Shown: positions 1-6,269, counted from the first letter of the stretch. The stretch: 15,697 nt of DNA from an uncultured Eubacteriales bacterium (GCA_900542245.1 UQMQ01000049.1:1-15697); one strand, 5' to 3'. Numbers and translations are program-made. The notes: generated from the sequence alone by a model not told the origin.

Positions 1-176
1 TAATGGATATAGGTCTCAATCATCTGCACAAGCTCCCGCTTGCAGGTAAACCGTCTGCCGTAATAGCGTTCCCGCTTTAGGATGCCCCAGAAGCCCTTCA
101 TGGGACCGTTGTCAATGCAGTGCGCCACACGGGACATACTCTGTACCATTCCAGCCTGCTGAAGTTTATGGTGGAA
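1..176 (-). pseudogene. IS3 orfB remnant (C-terminal end of DDE transposase), partial
   Basis: In the frame with codons ending at 176, the minus strand reads a conserved orfB stretch: QSMSRVAHCIDNGPMKGFWG, then LKRERYY and RELVQMIETYIHY up to the window edge. This is the region around the last catalytic residue of the IS3 DDE integrase core, where the Glu normally follows NGPM-xGFW. Here NGPMKGFWG has Lys where IS150-group proteins usually have Glu, so even this piece may carry a lesion. Nothing upstream of about 176 resembles the rest of orfB. The frame overlaps the orfA remnant by a few bases at the deletion junction. Confidence 0.65.
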
Positions 177-309
177 TATCCATAGTTCCATTGTTGATAT
201 GACTACTGATAATTTTCGCCGCTGCAGATTTAAGCCCCATCTCACCCCGAAGGTATGCCTCTACGATTTGAACCTTTTCTTCTGCACTGGCTTTTGTTTT
301 CCGTGGCAT
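166..309 (-). pseudogene. IS3 orfA remnant (N-terminal part of transposase HTH subunit)
   Basis: The frame opens with ATG at 307-309, preceded by a strong GGGGGAG-type ribosome binding site at about 316-325. It encodes 47 residues beginning MPRKTKASAEEKVQIVEAYL, a typical N-terminus of an IS150-type orfA. About 30 residues look genuine. After that the sequence departs from any orfA pattern and ends at TAA (166-168), because an internal deletion joined it to orfB sequence. The usual orfA is about 150-180 residues, so two thirds or more is lost, including the rest of the helix-turn-helix and the leucine zipper region. Confidence 0.65.
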
Positions 310-313
310 AATA

Positions 314-372
314 ATGCTCCCCCTTGATTTTCAGTGAATTTGTTTTTTCACTGTTTCGTCAAGGGGGAGCAT
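314..372. repeat. 14-bp inverted repeat with nested 6-bp repeat at the end of the decayed IS
   Basis: ATGCTCCCCCTTGA at 314-327 is exactly complementary to 359-372, and a second pair (332-337 with 348-353, CAGTGA/TCACTG) lies inside. On the minus strand the inner arm contains the ribosome binding site of the orfA remnant, so a transcript entering from outside the element would fold the site into a stem. Confidence 0.7.
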
Positions 373-456
373 ATCACACAACGTTCCGCTACTGTTGTCT
401 CATGTGTGTCCAGCCGCTGTCTGTTTTGACGGTTACATTGGAAATGTCAAGAAATG

Positions 457-482
457 TGCAGTCGGGAAACACCCAAAATCTG
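457..482 (+). repeat. Left terminal inverted repeat of the IS3 element
   Basis: This end matches the inward reading of 1751-1777 at about 22 of 27 aligned positions with one gap; the outer eight bases TGCAGTCG are identical. Confidence 0.75.
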
Positions 483-556
483 AAAAGCATGGTAATACAG
501 CGCAGTTTTCCGAAGTGGAGCGTAGCGGAACGCAGGAAAAATGCGGCGGCATCGGA

Positions 557-1384
557 TCAGGCTGCCGTTTGCGCCTGCGCCCACTCCCGGTACTTCGCAG
601 GCGGCAGTCCCAGCGGGTTGCGCGTATAGATCCTAACGCGGTTGTAGTAGATAAAAACATAGCGGAAAATGATCGTTTTGACCTGTTCTCTCGGTAGCTT
701 GTATGCCGCGATCTGGTAGATCTTCTCTTTTTTGAGCGTGGCGAAAAAACTTTCCATCCGTGCGTTGTCGAAGCAATGTCCGGTTCCGCTGAAGCTCTGT
801 ATCATGCCGCAGCGAGACAGCTCCGTGCGAAAAGCCGCGCTGGTGTATTGACTCCCGCGATCTGAGTGGAGCACCGCTCCCTTTAGGTTCGGATAGATCC
901 GCTCCAGCTGCCGCACCGTGTCGATGCACAGCTCCTTCTTCATGTTGTCACGCATTTCGAGCGCAACGATCTCGCCGCTGAAGCAGTCCATGATCGGCGA
1001 AACATACAGCTTGCCGTCTGCGCACTGTACCTCGGTAATATCCGTGAGAAATTTTTCCAACGGGCGCTGGGCGCTGAAGTCCCGCTTTAAAAGGTTTTCC
1101 TGCTCCTGCGCTTCTGTCGTGGCTTTCGTGATTCCATGCGGAATGCGTCTTTTATGGAGCCAGCCATTCTCTTTCATCACGCGATACACTGTCCTCCGGC
1201 TGACGTCAACGCCATCCTGCTCAAGCGCAAGGCAGACGCGATCCACGCCGTAGTTTCGGTTATCCGGATGCTCTTCGAGAATCTTTTTGACCTTTCCCGC
1301 AAGAAGCTGACGGCTGCTGTGCCTGCCCCTGTTTCGAAGCCAGCGGTAATAACCGGACTCGCTCAGGTGCAGAACACGGCACAT
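557..1384 (-). CDS. IS3-family transposase orfB (DDE integrase domain)
   Basis: The 275-residue reading from ATG 1384 holds an N-terminal HTH_21-like segment (SESGYYRWL, then YGVDRVCLAL and VSRRTVYRVMKENGWL) and an rve integrase core with the DDE residues intact: Asp in FLTDITEV, Asp in VLHSDRGSQYTS and Glu in NARMESFFATLKKE. There is no ribosome binding site at 1384, and the frame is open upstream to the slippery site at 1465-1471, reading through LQEVKACERHLFIVERKGIY. It is therefore most likely made as an OrfAB fusion by -1 frameshifting, giving a protein of about 385 residues. The core shows no stop or frameshift, so the element may still be mobile. Confidence 0.88.
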   Translation of the reverse strand: MCRVLHLSESGYYRWLRNRGRHSSRQLLAGKVKKILEEHPDNRNYGVDRVCLALEQDGVDVSRRTVYRVMKENGWLHKRRIPHGITKATTEAQEQENLLKRDFSAQRPLEKFLTDITEVQCADGKLYVSPIMDCFSGEIVALEMRDNMKKELCIDTVRQLERIYPNLKGAVLHSDRGSQYTSAAFRTELSRCGMIQSFSGTGHCFDNARMESFFATLKKEKIYQIAAYKLPREQVKTIIFRYVFIYYNRVRIYTRNPLGLPPAKYREWAQAQTAA

Positions 1385-1443
1385 GTCCTTTGCCGTGTAG
1401 ATGCCCTTGCGTTCGACTATGAACAGGTGTCGTTCACACGCTT

Positions 1444-1716
1444 TTACTTCTTGCAGTCTTGCGCGAAAAAACCGAGTGCGTCCTTGAGAATATTGTTCGC
1501 GGTCCGCAGCTCGGCATTTTCTCGCTCAAGCTCACGGATGCGGATCGTCTGCTCCTCTGCGCTCGGTGTCTTCGCGGGCGGTGTATTTCGGCGTATGCTA
1601 CGCCAATCCGCCAGCGTGTAGTACGCAACACCGAGCTGCTGTGCAGCCTTCTTCACGCCGATCTCGTCTGACAGCTTCAGCGCTTCTTCCTTGAATTCTT
1701 TGCTGTAATGCTTCAT
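1444..1716 (-). CDS. IS3-family transposase orfA (HTH subunit)
   Basis: This 90-residue protein starts MKHYSKEFKEEALKLSDEIG and has the helix-turn-helix of IS3 orfA proteins (KKAAQQLGVAYYTLADWR, roughly residues 20-40), followed by a Leu/Ile/Glu-rich coiled-coil segment (IRIRELERENAELRTANNIL, about 60-80) expected to dimerise the protein. The start at 1716 is preferred because GGAGGG (1724-1729) sits seven bases upstream; an in-frame ATG at 1731 lacks such a site. It ends at TAA 1444-1446, downstream of a slippery T TTT TTC. Alone it would bind the ends and act as a repressor; fused to orfB it forms the transposase. Confidence 0.88.
   Translation of the reverse strand: MKHYSKEFKEEALKLSDEIGVKKAAQQLGVAYYTLADWRSIRRNTPPAKTPSAEEQTIRIRELERENAELRTANNILKDALGFFAQDCKK
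1465..1471 (-). promoter_or_regulatory. Likely -1 programmed ribosomal frameshift site (T TTT TTC)
   Basis: Near the end of orfA the codons GGT TTT TTC form a slippery heptamer T TTT TTC. Slipping back one base here leads into a frame that is open all the way into orfB, avoiding the orfA stop at 1444-1446. Position and phase agree with how IS3 elements make OrfAB. I saw no unambiguous stimulatory hairpin. Confidence 0.65.
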
Positions 1717-1750
1717 TGCGATTCCCTCCATCTCTGTTCTTTCAGTTTAA

Positions 1751-1777
1751 CAGATTTTTGGGGATTTTGCGACTGCA
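1751..1777 (-). repeat. Right terminal inverted repeat of the IS3 element
   Basis: Partner of the repeat at 457-482. It lies upstream of orfA, so it is the transposase-proximal end. It directly abuts the ParA-like fragment. Confidence 0.75.
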
Positions 1778-1779
1778 CT

Positions 1780-2025
1780 TACAGGGTACTACTCCACATT
1801 ACGAACTTTAGGGGCGGCACAGGAAAGATTACAACCTCACTGAACTTCGGTTCCGCCCTCAATGCCGCAGGCATGAAAGTCCTTCTGATCAACAACGATC
1901 CGCAGGGAACCCTTGCCTCGGCCTTGTGCTACACGCTCGGTGAGCAGAAGAACACACCGGCAAAGCGATTGCCTCTTCAAATCGACTCGCCCTCTTTTGC
2001 GAACGGCAAATCTCTTTGCTTCTAA
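1780..2025 (+). pseudogene. Truncated, degenerate ParA/Soj-type ATPase fragment
   Basis: Downstream of the IS right end the frame reads HITNFRGGTGKITTSLN, then AAGMKVLLINNDPQGTLASAL. These match the N-terminal deviant Walker A loop (usually NxKGGxGKTTT) and the following VLLIDxDPQG strand of ParA-family chromosome/plasmid partition ATPases. The first Lys of the loop has become Arg, the residue after GTGK is Ile where Thr binds Mg2+, and the usual Asp in LLIDxD is Asn. The protein stops at 2025 after about 80 residues of a normal 250-280. There is no native start: the 5' end was presumably lost at the IS boundary. No ParB partner is present. It looks like a relic of a plasmid or integrative element. 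Confidence 0.75.
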
Positions 2026-2051
2026 CTATCATCTCATGGCATGACCAGACA

Positions 2052-2582
2052 TCACCGCTCTGTACCACATTGTTCCAGGTAATCTAGTACACGCGGCGCA
2101 GCGATTAAAAACCATGGGGCAAACTGCTGCGGTTGATCGACCAATTCCTCTCGGAGTTGAGAGAACGAGACAAATCGCATCTCGGATATCTCGGATGGGG
2201 CAAAATCAGGAATATGGTCACATTCGCCAAGGAATACATGATCCAGTTCATATTCGCTCAGACCGTTTGAAAATTCAGCCATATACAGGAATGAAAACAA
2301 TTCATTTACCGGCGAACAAATATTCAATTCCTCCCAAAGTCTGCGCGTAACCGCTTCCCCCAACGTTTCGCCCCATCGGGGATGGGAACAGCAAGCGTTT
2401 GCCCACAGACCGCCGGAATGGTATTTGCCGGCAGCCCGACGCTGTAGGAGCATATTACCGTCGCAACAAAGAAATACGGAAAAAGCTCTATGCAGGCGCG
2501 CGGACTGATGTGCCTGCATTTTTTTGCACGGCCCCAGCGGGCGGTCCTGTGTATCAACCATGATCAACAAATCTTCTATCAT
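2052..2582 (-). CDS. idi: Isopentenyl-diphosphate delta-isomerase, type 1
   Basis: This Nudix-fold enzyme interconverts isopentenyl diphosphate and dimethylallyl diphosphate in the cytoplasm. The 176 residues match the usual length (E. coli 182). Visible hallmarks: metal-site His25 and His31 (AHQSARLHRAFSVFL), LLQRRAAGKYHSGGLWANAC with catalytic Cys65 in CCSHP, the Nudix-like WGETLGEAVTRRLWEELNI, and Glu112 in SEYELDHVF, equivalent to the catalytic Glu of E. coli Idi. ATG at 2582 is preceded by a GGGGG-containing site about seven bases upstream. It stands alone and is divergent from the UbiD operon. That operon contains UbiX, which needs a dimethylallyl donor, so the pairing may be functional. 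All key residues are present, so it is probably active. Confidence 0.93.
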   Translation of the reverse strand: MIEDLLIMVDTQDRPLGPCKKMQAHQSARLHRAFSVFLCCDGNMLLQRRAAGKYHSGGLWANACCSHPRWGETLGEAVTRRLWEELNICSPVNELFSFLYMAEFSNGLSEYELDHVFLGECDHIPDFAPSEISEMRFVSFSQLREELVDQPQQFAPWFLIAAPRVLDYLEQCGTER

Positions 2583-2603
2583 AAAAGAGCCCCCGTTTCT
2601 TTT

Positions 2604-2612
2604 AGTATATCA
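2604..2612 (-). promoter_or_regulatory. Putative extended -10 promoter of idi
   Basis: On the minus strand TGATATACT reads as an extended -10 (TGn-TATACT) about 20 bases before the idi ATG, giving a very short leader. No convincing -35 box was seen, which extended -10 promoters tolerate. Confidence 0.4.
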
Positions 2613-2710
2613 TGTGGTAACTCACCCACTTATAACTTTAACCGCAAAGTTCTCTTTTTTCAAGCCCTCTCCGATACCATTATGGCATGGATCCGTGCAG
2701 AAATGGGCAT

Positions 2711-2746
2711 TTGCCTTTTGTGAAATCATTTTGTAATATAATACAA
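2711..2746 (+). promoter_or_regulatory. Putative promoter of the aromatic acid decarboxylase operon, with overlapping dyad
   Basis: TTGCCT (2711-2716), a 17-base spacer and TAATAT (2734-2739) form a sigma-A-like promoter; TATAAT (2737-2742) is an alternative -10. The -10 area sits inside the dyad TTGTA-N6-TACAA (2731-2746), a possible operator. Transcription from here would leave a leader of about 145 bases before the UbiD start at 2896. Confidence 0.5.
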
Positions 2747-2754
2747 GAAAGCGG

Positions 2755-2828
2755 TGGATTTCCGACTGTTTATAATCAGGTTGTGCCGAAATCCGTTCGC
2801 GTTTATAGATTGTGGAGTCCGGAATCCA
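2755..2828 (+). repeat. Imperfect inverted repeat in the UbiD leader
   Basis: TGGATTTCCGACT (2755-2767) resembles the reverse complement of 2816-2828 (TGGATTCCGGACT), and a second possible pairing joins GGATTTC (2756-2762) with GAAATCC (2788-2794). These could form alternative stems in the untranslated leader or be regulator half-sites. The interval 2583-2895 has no gene otherwise. Confidence 0.35.
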
Positions 2829-2895
2829 TGGTCGCAAATGAAGATCCCTCAGAATAGTCATGTTCCACAGTAGGAACGGAAAGCGAGAGAAGCCA

Positions 2896-4266
2896 ATGGA
2901 AAATCAATCTTTAGGATATTATCTCAAACAGCTCGAAGAAAAACGCCCAAACGACTTTTTGGACATTCCCCATCCCATTGACCTCAAGTTCGAGTTCCAA
3001 GCGATCGCCTTAGAGCTCGATAAGCAACAGTCCCCCCCCATCATCCGCACCCATGTAAAGGGGTACGAGGACACTACAGTCGTCGGGAATGTGTTTGCCA
3101 GCCGCCGCCGCATCGCAGAGCTGCTTGGCGACGGTGGAGAAAGCGAGGTCGCCAAGAACTGGATCCGCGTTGAAAAAAATACCATTCCGCCTGTAATTGT
3201 TGAGAACGGTCCTGTACAGGAAGTTTTTGAGACCGAAAATATCGATCTGAACAAGCTTCCGCTGATGCAATACTATTCCACCGATGCCGGGCGCTATATC
3301 TCTTCGTCAATCGTTGTTGTGAAGGACCCAGAGACCGGCGTACATAATCTGAGCTACCACCGTATGCAGTTTAAAGGCGGCAACAAATTCGGTATCAGTA
3401 TGCATACACGGCAGCATCTTTTCTACTACTATGAAAAGGCTCGCGAGGCTGGGAAAAATCTTGAGGTTGCTATCATCGTCGGTTGTCACCCCGCTGTTTC
3501 TATGGGCGCTGTTGCACGTCCCGGCCTAAACGAAGATGAGTACGATGTTTCTGGTGCGATTCTTGGTGAGCCGTTGCGTCTTGTTAAAGGCCGCACCGTA
3601 GACATTGAGTATCCGGCTGAGGCGGAAGTGGTGCTGGAGGGTTATATCCCGACAAACGAGCATGAACCGGAAGGGCCGTTTGGTGAGTTCACGGGCTTTT
3701 CTACTTCGCGCTCTACGCAGAACCTCTTCTACTGCACAGGTTTCGCCCACAGGAAAAATCCCATTTATGAAACAACCGTTCCCGGTCGTTCCAAAGATCA
3801 CCTGTACCTCGCGCATATGGTTTGCGAAACCTCGGCTCTTACCCGCATTCAGGAGAAAGTTCCCTGGGTCACGGATCTTACATACCCTATCTCCGGCGGT
3901 GATATGCAGGCTTACATTCAAATGAAACAGGCGCCGGCTGGTATGGCAAAAGTTGCGATGACGATGCTGATGGGACTTGACTATACGGTCAAGCTTGCTG
4001 TCGTAGTCGATACAGACATTGATATCAGACGTGATGATGAAGTCATGTGGGCCATTGCAACGCGTGTACGCTATGGGCGAGACACTTTCCTGATCCCAGA
4101 GTCTTTTACCATTTCACTCGACCCCGTCTCAGAGAATAATACAGTCAACAAGTTTGGCATCGATGCGACAATGTGGCAGGAGATGCGCGACGAGGTCGTT
4201 GTCTGCCGTCCGAGGCCGGAAGATACGGAAAAGGCGAAAAAAACGCTTGAATCCATAGAGCACTGA
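2896..4266 (+). CDS. UbiD-family prenyl-FMN-dependent (hydroxy)arylic acid decarboxylase
   Basis: A 456-residue cytoplasmic enzyme predicted to remove CO2 non-oxidatively from an aromatic acid using prenylated FMN. Residues aligning with the UbiD/Fdc1 active site are present with correct spacing: Asn151 and Arg156 (NLSYHRMQ), His174 (metal), and Glu259 and Glu264 in EPEGPFGEFTGFS, matching the Glu-Arg-Glu catalytic set. The segment VAIIVGCHPAVSMGA is also typical. The start at 2896 (MENQSLGYY) is preferred over an in-frame ATG at 2860, which adds 12 atypical residues and lacks a ribosome binding site. The LpdD and UbiX genes downstream point to the gallate/protocatechuate/4-hydroxybenzoate decarboxylase (LpdC/VdcC/ShdC) group rather than ubiquinone synthesis. 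The exact substrate cannot be read from sequence. Confidence 0.93.
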   Translation: MENQSLGYYLKQLEEKRPNDFLDIPHPIDLKFEFQAIALELDKQQSPPIIRTHVKGYEDTTVVGNVFASRRRIAELLGDGGESEVAKNWIRVEKNTIPPVIVENGPVQEVFETENIDLNKLPLMQYYSTDAGRYISSSIVVVKDPETGVHNLSYHRMQFKGGNKFGISMHTRQHLFYYYEKAREAGKNLEVAIIVGCHPAVSMGAVARPGLNEDEYDVSGAILGEPLRLVKGRTVDIEYPAEAEVVLEGYIPTNEHEPEGPFGEFTGFSTSRSTQNLFYCTGFAHRKNPIYETTVPGRSKDHLYLAHMVCETSALTRIQEKVPWVTDLTYPISGGDMQAYIQMKQAPAGMAKVAMTMLMGLDYTVKLAVVVDTDIDIRRDDEVMWAIATRVRYGRDTFLIPESFTISLDPVSENNTVNKFGIDATMWQEMRDEVVVCRPRPEDTEKAKKTLESIEH

Positions 4267-4271
4267 GGTAT

Positions 4272-4317
4272 ACTCTTCTTAATTCACAATGCTAAATGAC
4301 GAGAAGAGGAGTGAATT
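4272..4317 (+). promoter_or_regulatory. Possible RBS-occluding hairpin before the LysR gene
   Basis: In the 54-base gap after UbiD, AATTCAC (4281-4287) is complementary to GTGAATT (4311-4317), and ACTCTTCTT (4272-4280) pairs with AAGAGGAGT (4304-4312) apart from one mismatch. Both pairings involve the AGAGGAG ribosome binding site (about 4304-4311) of the LysR gene, so folding could lower regulator translation. Confidence 0.35.
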
Positions 4318-4320
4318 TTC

Positions 4321-5304
4321 ATGAATTTTCAGCAGCTTGAGTATTTCCTTACAGTGGCCGAGGTCGGGTATATCACAGAGGCTGCACAAAAACTCTATAT
4401 TGCCCAGCCAGCGTTGAGCCGCAGTTTACAGAGACTTGAGCGTGAGCTTGGCGTAGTTCTTTTCGTGCGCTCAACGCGCGGATTGCAGTTGACAGAAGCC
4501 GGCAAAGTGCTACACCAGAAGGGAAATCTGTTGCTGAAAAATTATGCAGATATGCTTTCTCTCGTGCGCGAAGCAGAAACCGGCGCCCAGGGCACGGTTC
4601 GCATTGGAACGGGATATACGACAGTTCCGCTGCTTTCCAGTAAGATCAACAGCATAAAAAATAAATACTCTTCCGTCGAATTCCGTATTGTACAGGAAGA
4701 TCCGGACGAACTGATCGAGCTTTTGCGAAAAGGCAAAGTTGATATCATTCTTTTGCCGCATTTGTACGACGATCCGGCATTTTCCGTCATTCCGCTGGAG
4801 CCGGATCCACTGGTGCTGGTAGTGAATCCCACTTTGGATCCAGTTCCGCAAAGGGATTCAATTCCGGTGAAAATGCTAGAAAATATTCCGTTTTGTATGA
4901 TGCGCAGCGGCGATTTTTATGGGTACAACGAGATACTCGTCGCAGAGTGCCAGCGGAATGGCTTCAGTCCTCGCATTTTCTGTCAATGCAACAGCGCTGC
5001 GACCGTCATGATTCTTGCAGCACAAGGGCTTGGGCTGAGCTACCAGCCCAAAATGGTTATCGATGCCATGCGCAGCACCCAACTTTATAGTAAGCGAATA
5101 GAGGGCTTTGAACGCTATACCTATCCCGTGATCCTCCAAAATCGCGATGCTATCATCAGTGGTGCAACGCAAACATTTCTCTCACAGTTCAAAGAAGATA
5201 CTCACATTTGTGAATCCGGCTATCAGGAGGTCATCAGCATTGGACAGCAGGAGGACATATCAAATCGGGAACGGGCGTTTCCTTGTGACACTGAGCGTTC
5301 ATGA
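4321..5304 (+). CDS. LysR-type transcriptional regulator
   Basis: This 327-residue protein has the N-terminal winged helix-turn-helix of LysR regulators (MNFQQLEYFLTVAEVGYITE, then QPALSRSLQRLERELGVVLF, residues 1-65), a linker helix, and a periplasmic-binding-protein-like effector domain from about residue 90 (GTVRIGTGYTTVPLLSSKIN) to 295. RBS GAGGAG lies about ten bases before ATG 4321. It is embedded between the decarboxylase and its chaperone, so it probably senses the aromatic substrate and controls the promoter near 2711-2746, as TanR-type LysR proteins do for the lactobacillus gallate decarboxylase genes. The last 22 codons overlap the start of the next gene and are likely dispensable tail. 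The ligand is unknown. Confidence 0.93.
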   Translation: MNFQQLEYFLTVAEVGYITEAAQKLYIAQPALSRSLQRLERELGVVLFVRSTRGLQLTEAGKVLHQKGNLLLKNYADMLSLVREAETGAQGTVRIGTGYTTVPLLSSKINSIKNKYSSVEFRIVQEDPDELIELLRKGKVDIILLPHLYDDPAFSVIPLEPDPLVLVVNPTLDPVPQRDSIPVKMLENIPFCMMRSGDFYGYNEILVAECQRNGFSPRIFCQCNSAATVMILAAQGLGLSYQPKMVIDAMRSTQLYSKRIEGFERYTYPVILQNRDAIISGATQTFLSQFKEDTHICESGYQEVISIGQQEDISNRERAFPCDTERS

Positions 5305-5647
5305 AACCAATGGGCGCGGATTGTGCTGTTTTATCAGCGGTGGAGAATCCCCGCATGTCGGAGGAACAGTTCTCGCTGTACCGCGCGAAAAATCCAGCCG
5401 AGACGGGATGACATGCGATATATGGAGCATTACAGTTCCCGGACACAAAGATACCATTCTCGCTGAACAGGCAGCAAAGAAGATTTGTATGTCAATGCTT
5501 CAGCCGGTCAATGTTACAGTCGGTGTTCATATCGATCACGCGACAGAGGATGAGATACGCCGTTTGTGTGAAAATGCCTGCGAAGCAGTTGAATGTTTCC
5601 TGCGCGAACAGGATTCGGAGGCAGAGAAAAAAGGAGACGCGCAATGA
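5240..5647 (+). CDS. lpdD: LpdD-type prenylated-flavin chaperone of hydroxyarylic acid decarboxylase
   Basis: A 135-residue protein recognised as LpdD by the motifs CCFISGGESPHVGGTVLAVP (29-48), TVPGHKD (65-71) and VGVHIDHAT (94-102). LpdD proteins accompany UbiD/UbiX pairs acting on phenolic acids and are thought to help prenyl-FMN delivery or decarboxylase maturation; the mechanism is less certain than for UbiX and UbiD. The start is taken as TTG 5240, with a perfect AGGAGG (5225-5230) nine bases upstream; the only in-frame ATG (5147) lies deep inside the LysR gene and has no such site. The gene overlaps LysR by 65 bases and its TGA overlaps the UbiX ATG (ATGA), implying translational coupling. 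Confidence 0.87.
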   Translation: MDSRRTYQIGNGRFLVTLSVHETNGRGLCCFISGGESPHVGGTVLAVPREKSSRDGMTCDIWSITVPGHKDTILAEQAAKKICMSMLQPVNVTVGVHIDHATEDEIRRLCENACEAVECFLREQDSEAEKKGDAQ

Positions 5648-6249
5648 ACGCTTATTCTATCAATCAAGCACACCCGTCTCGGCTCATTGTCGGTATTTCT
5701 GGAGCGAGCGGTGTCCTGCTGGGCTACGAGCTGCTCAAAACGCTGCACGAACAGGTAGATACCGAGTTGCATCTTGTTGTCAGTGATGGCGCAAAGCGCA
5801 ATTTCGAGTTGGAAACCTCTTTGAAGCTGGAAGATGTATATGCTCTTGCTGATTATGTCCACGATGATCACAATCTTGCTGCGGTAATCTCCAGCGGTTC
5901 ATTTGTGACCGGCGGAATGATCGTTGCGCCGTGCAGCATGAAAACGCTTTCGGGCATCGCAAACGGATACAGTGACAACCTGCTGGTTCGTGCTGCAGAT
6001 GTATGTCTCAAGGAAGGTCGGCGTGTGGTACTTGTACCGAGAGAAATGCCGCTTTCTCGTGTCCACCTCCGTAATTTGCAGTCAGCTTCTGATGCCGGGT
6101 GTGCCATCGTTCCGCCGATGCTGACATTCTACAACGGAGCGGAAACACTGCAAAGTCAGATGGCACATGTGATCGGCAAAGTCCTGATGCAATTCGGAAT
6201 AGAAAGCAAACAGTTTAAACCATGGGAGAATTTCGCCCCCCGACTATAA
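5644..6249 (+). CDS. ubiX: UbiX-family flavin prenyltransferase (LpdB type)
   Basis: A 201-residue flavoprotein that attaches a dimethylallyl group to reduced FMN to make prenyl-FMN, the UbiD cofactor. Evidence: the N-terminal FMN loop LIVGISGASGVLLGYELL (about residues 15-32), the middle segment VTGGMIVAPCSMKTLSGIAN, and VLVPREMPLSRVHLRNLQ near residue 140, all UbiX hallmarks. The length fits the family (190-210). ATG 5644 overlaps the lpdD stop and has AAAGGAGAC upstream (5629-5637); an in-frame ATG at 5593 has no site and adds LpdD-overlapping residues. The FMN and phosphate-binding motifs are intact, so it should be active. The prenyl donor may come from Idi encoded upstream. Confidence 0.93.
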   Translation: MNAYSINQAHPSRLIVGISGASGVLLGYELLKTLHEQVDTELHLVVSDGAKRNFELETSLKLEDVYALADYVHDDHNLAAVISSGSFVTGGMIVAPCSMKTLSGIANGYSDNLLVRAADVCLKEGRRVVLVPREMPLSRVHLRNLQSASDAGCAIVPPMLTFYNGAETLQSQMAHVIGKVLMQFGIESKQFKPWENFAPRL

Positions 6250-6269
6250 ATATAAAAGGAGAGAATCCG

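Larger units (their letters stand above)
1..372 (-). mobile_element. Decayed IS3-family (IS150-type) element, internally deleted and cut by the window edge
   Basis: Minus-strand reading gives the start of an IS3 orfA (from 309) and, further left, the C-terminal end of an IS3 orfB that runs off the window. The middle of the element, which should hold most of orfA and the first part of orfB including its first two catalytic Asp residues, is missing, so the copy is non-functional. The outer end is marked by a 14-base inverted repeat (314-327 with 359-372), one arm of which is probably the terminal repeat of the element. The exact outer boundary and any target duplication cannot be fixed from this window. 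Confidence 0.75.
457..1777 (-). mobile_element. Apparently complete IS3-family insertion sequence, about 1.32 kb
   Basis: The element carries orfA and orfB in the -1 frame arrangement typical of IS3. Imperfect terminal inverted repeats of about 26-27 bases bracket it: TGCAGTCGGGAAACACCC at the left (from 457) and, read inward from 1777 on the minus strand, TGCAGTCGCAAAATCCCC; both continue to AAAATCTG. Both ends start with TG, as is usual for the family. The length fits the family norm of 1.2-1.5 kb. No 3- or 4-base target duplication is visible next to these ends (AATG on the left, CTTA on the right). The right end lies against a ParA fragment. Confidence 0.85.

Noticed and set aside
1136..1621. 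A 161-codon plus-strand frame across the IS3 transposase genes
   Set aside because: It is antisense to conserved orfA/orfB sequence with intact catalytic motifs, and has no ribosome binding site or recognisable domain.
2860..2895. Upstream ATG extending the UbiD protein by 12 residues
   Set aside because: The added residues (MFHSRNGKREKP) are atypical for the family and no ribosome binding site precedes the ATG at 2860.
3526..3921. Minus-strand frame of 131 codons inside the UbiD gene
   Set aside because: The plus strand here encodes the conserved UbiD active site, and the minus frame has no recognisable protein character.
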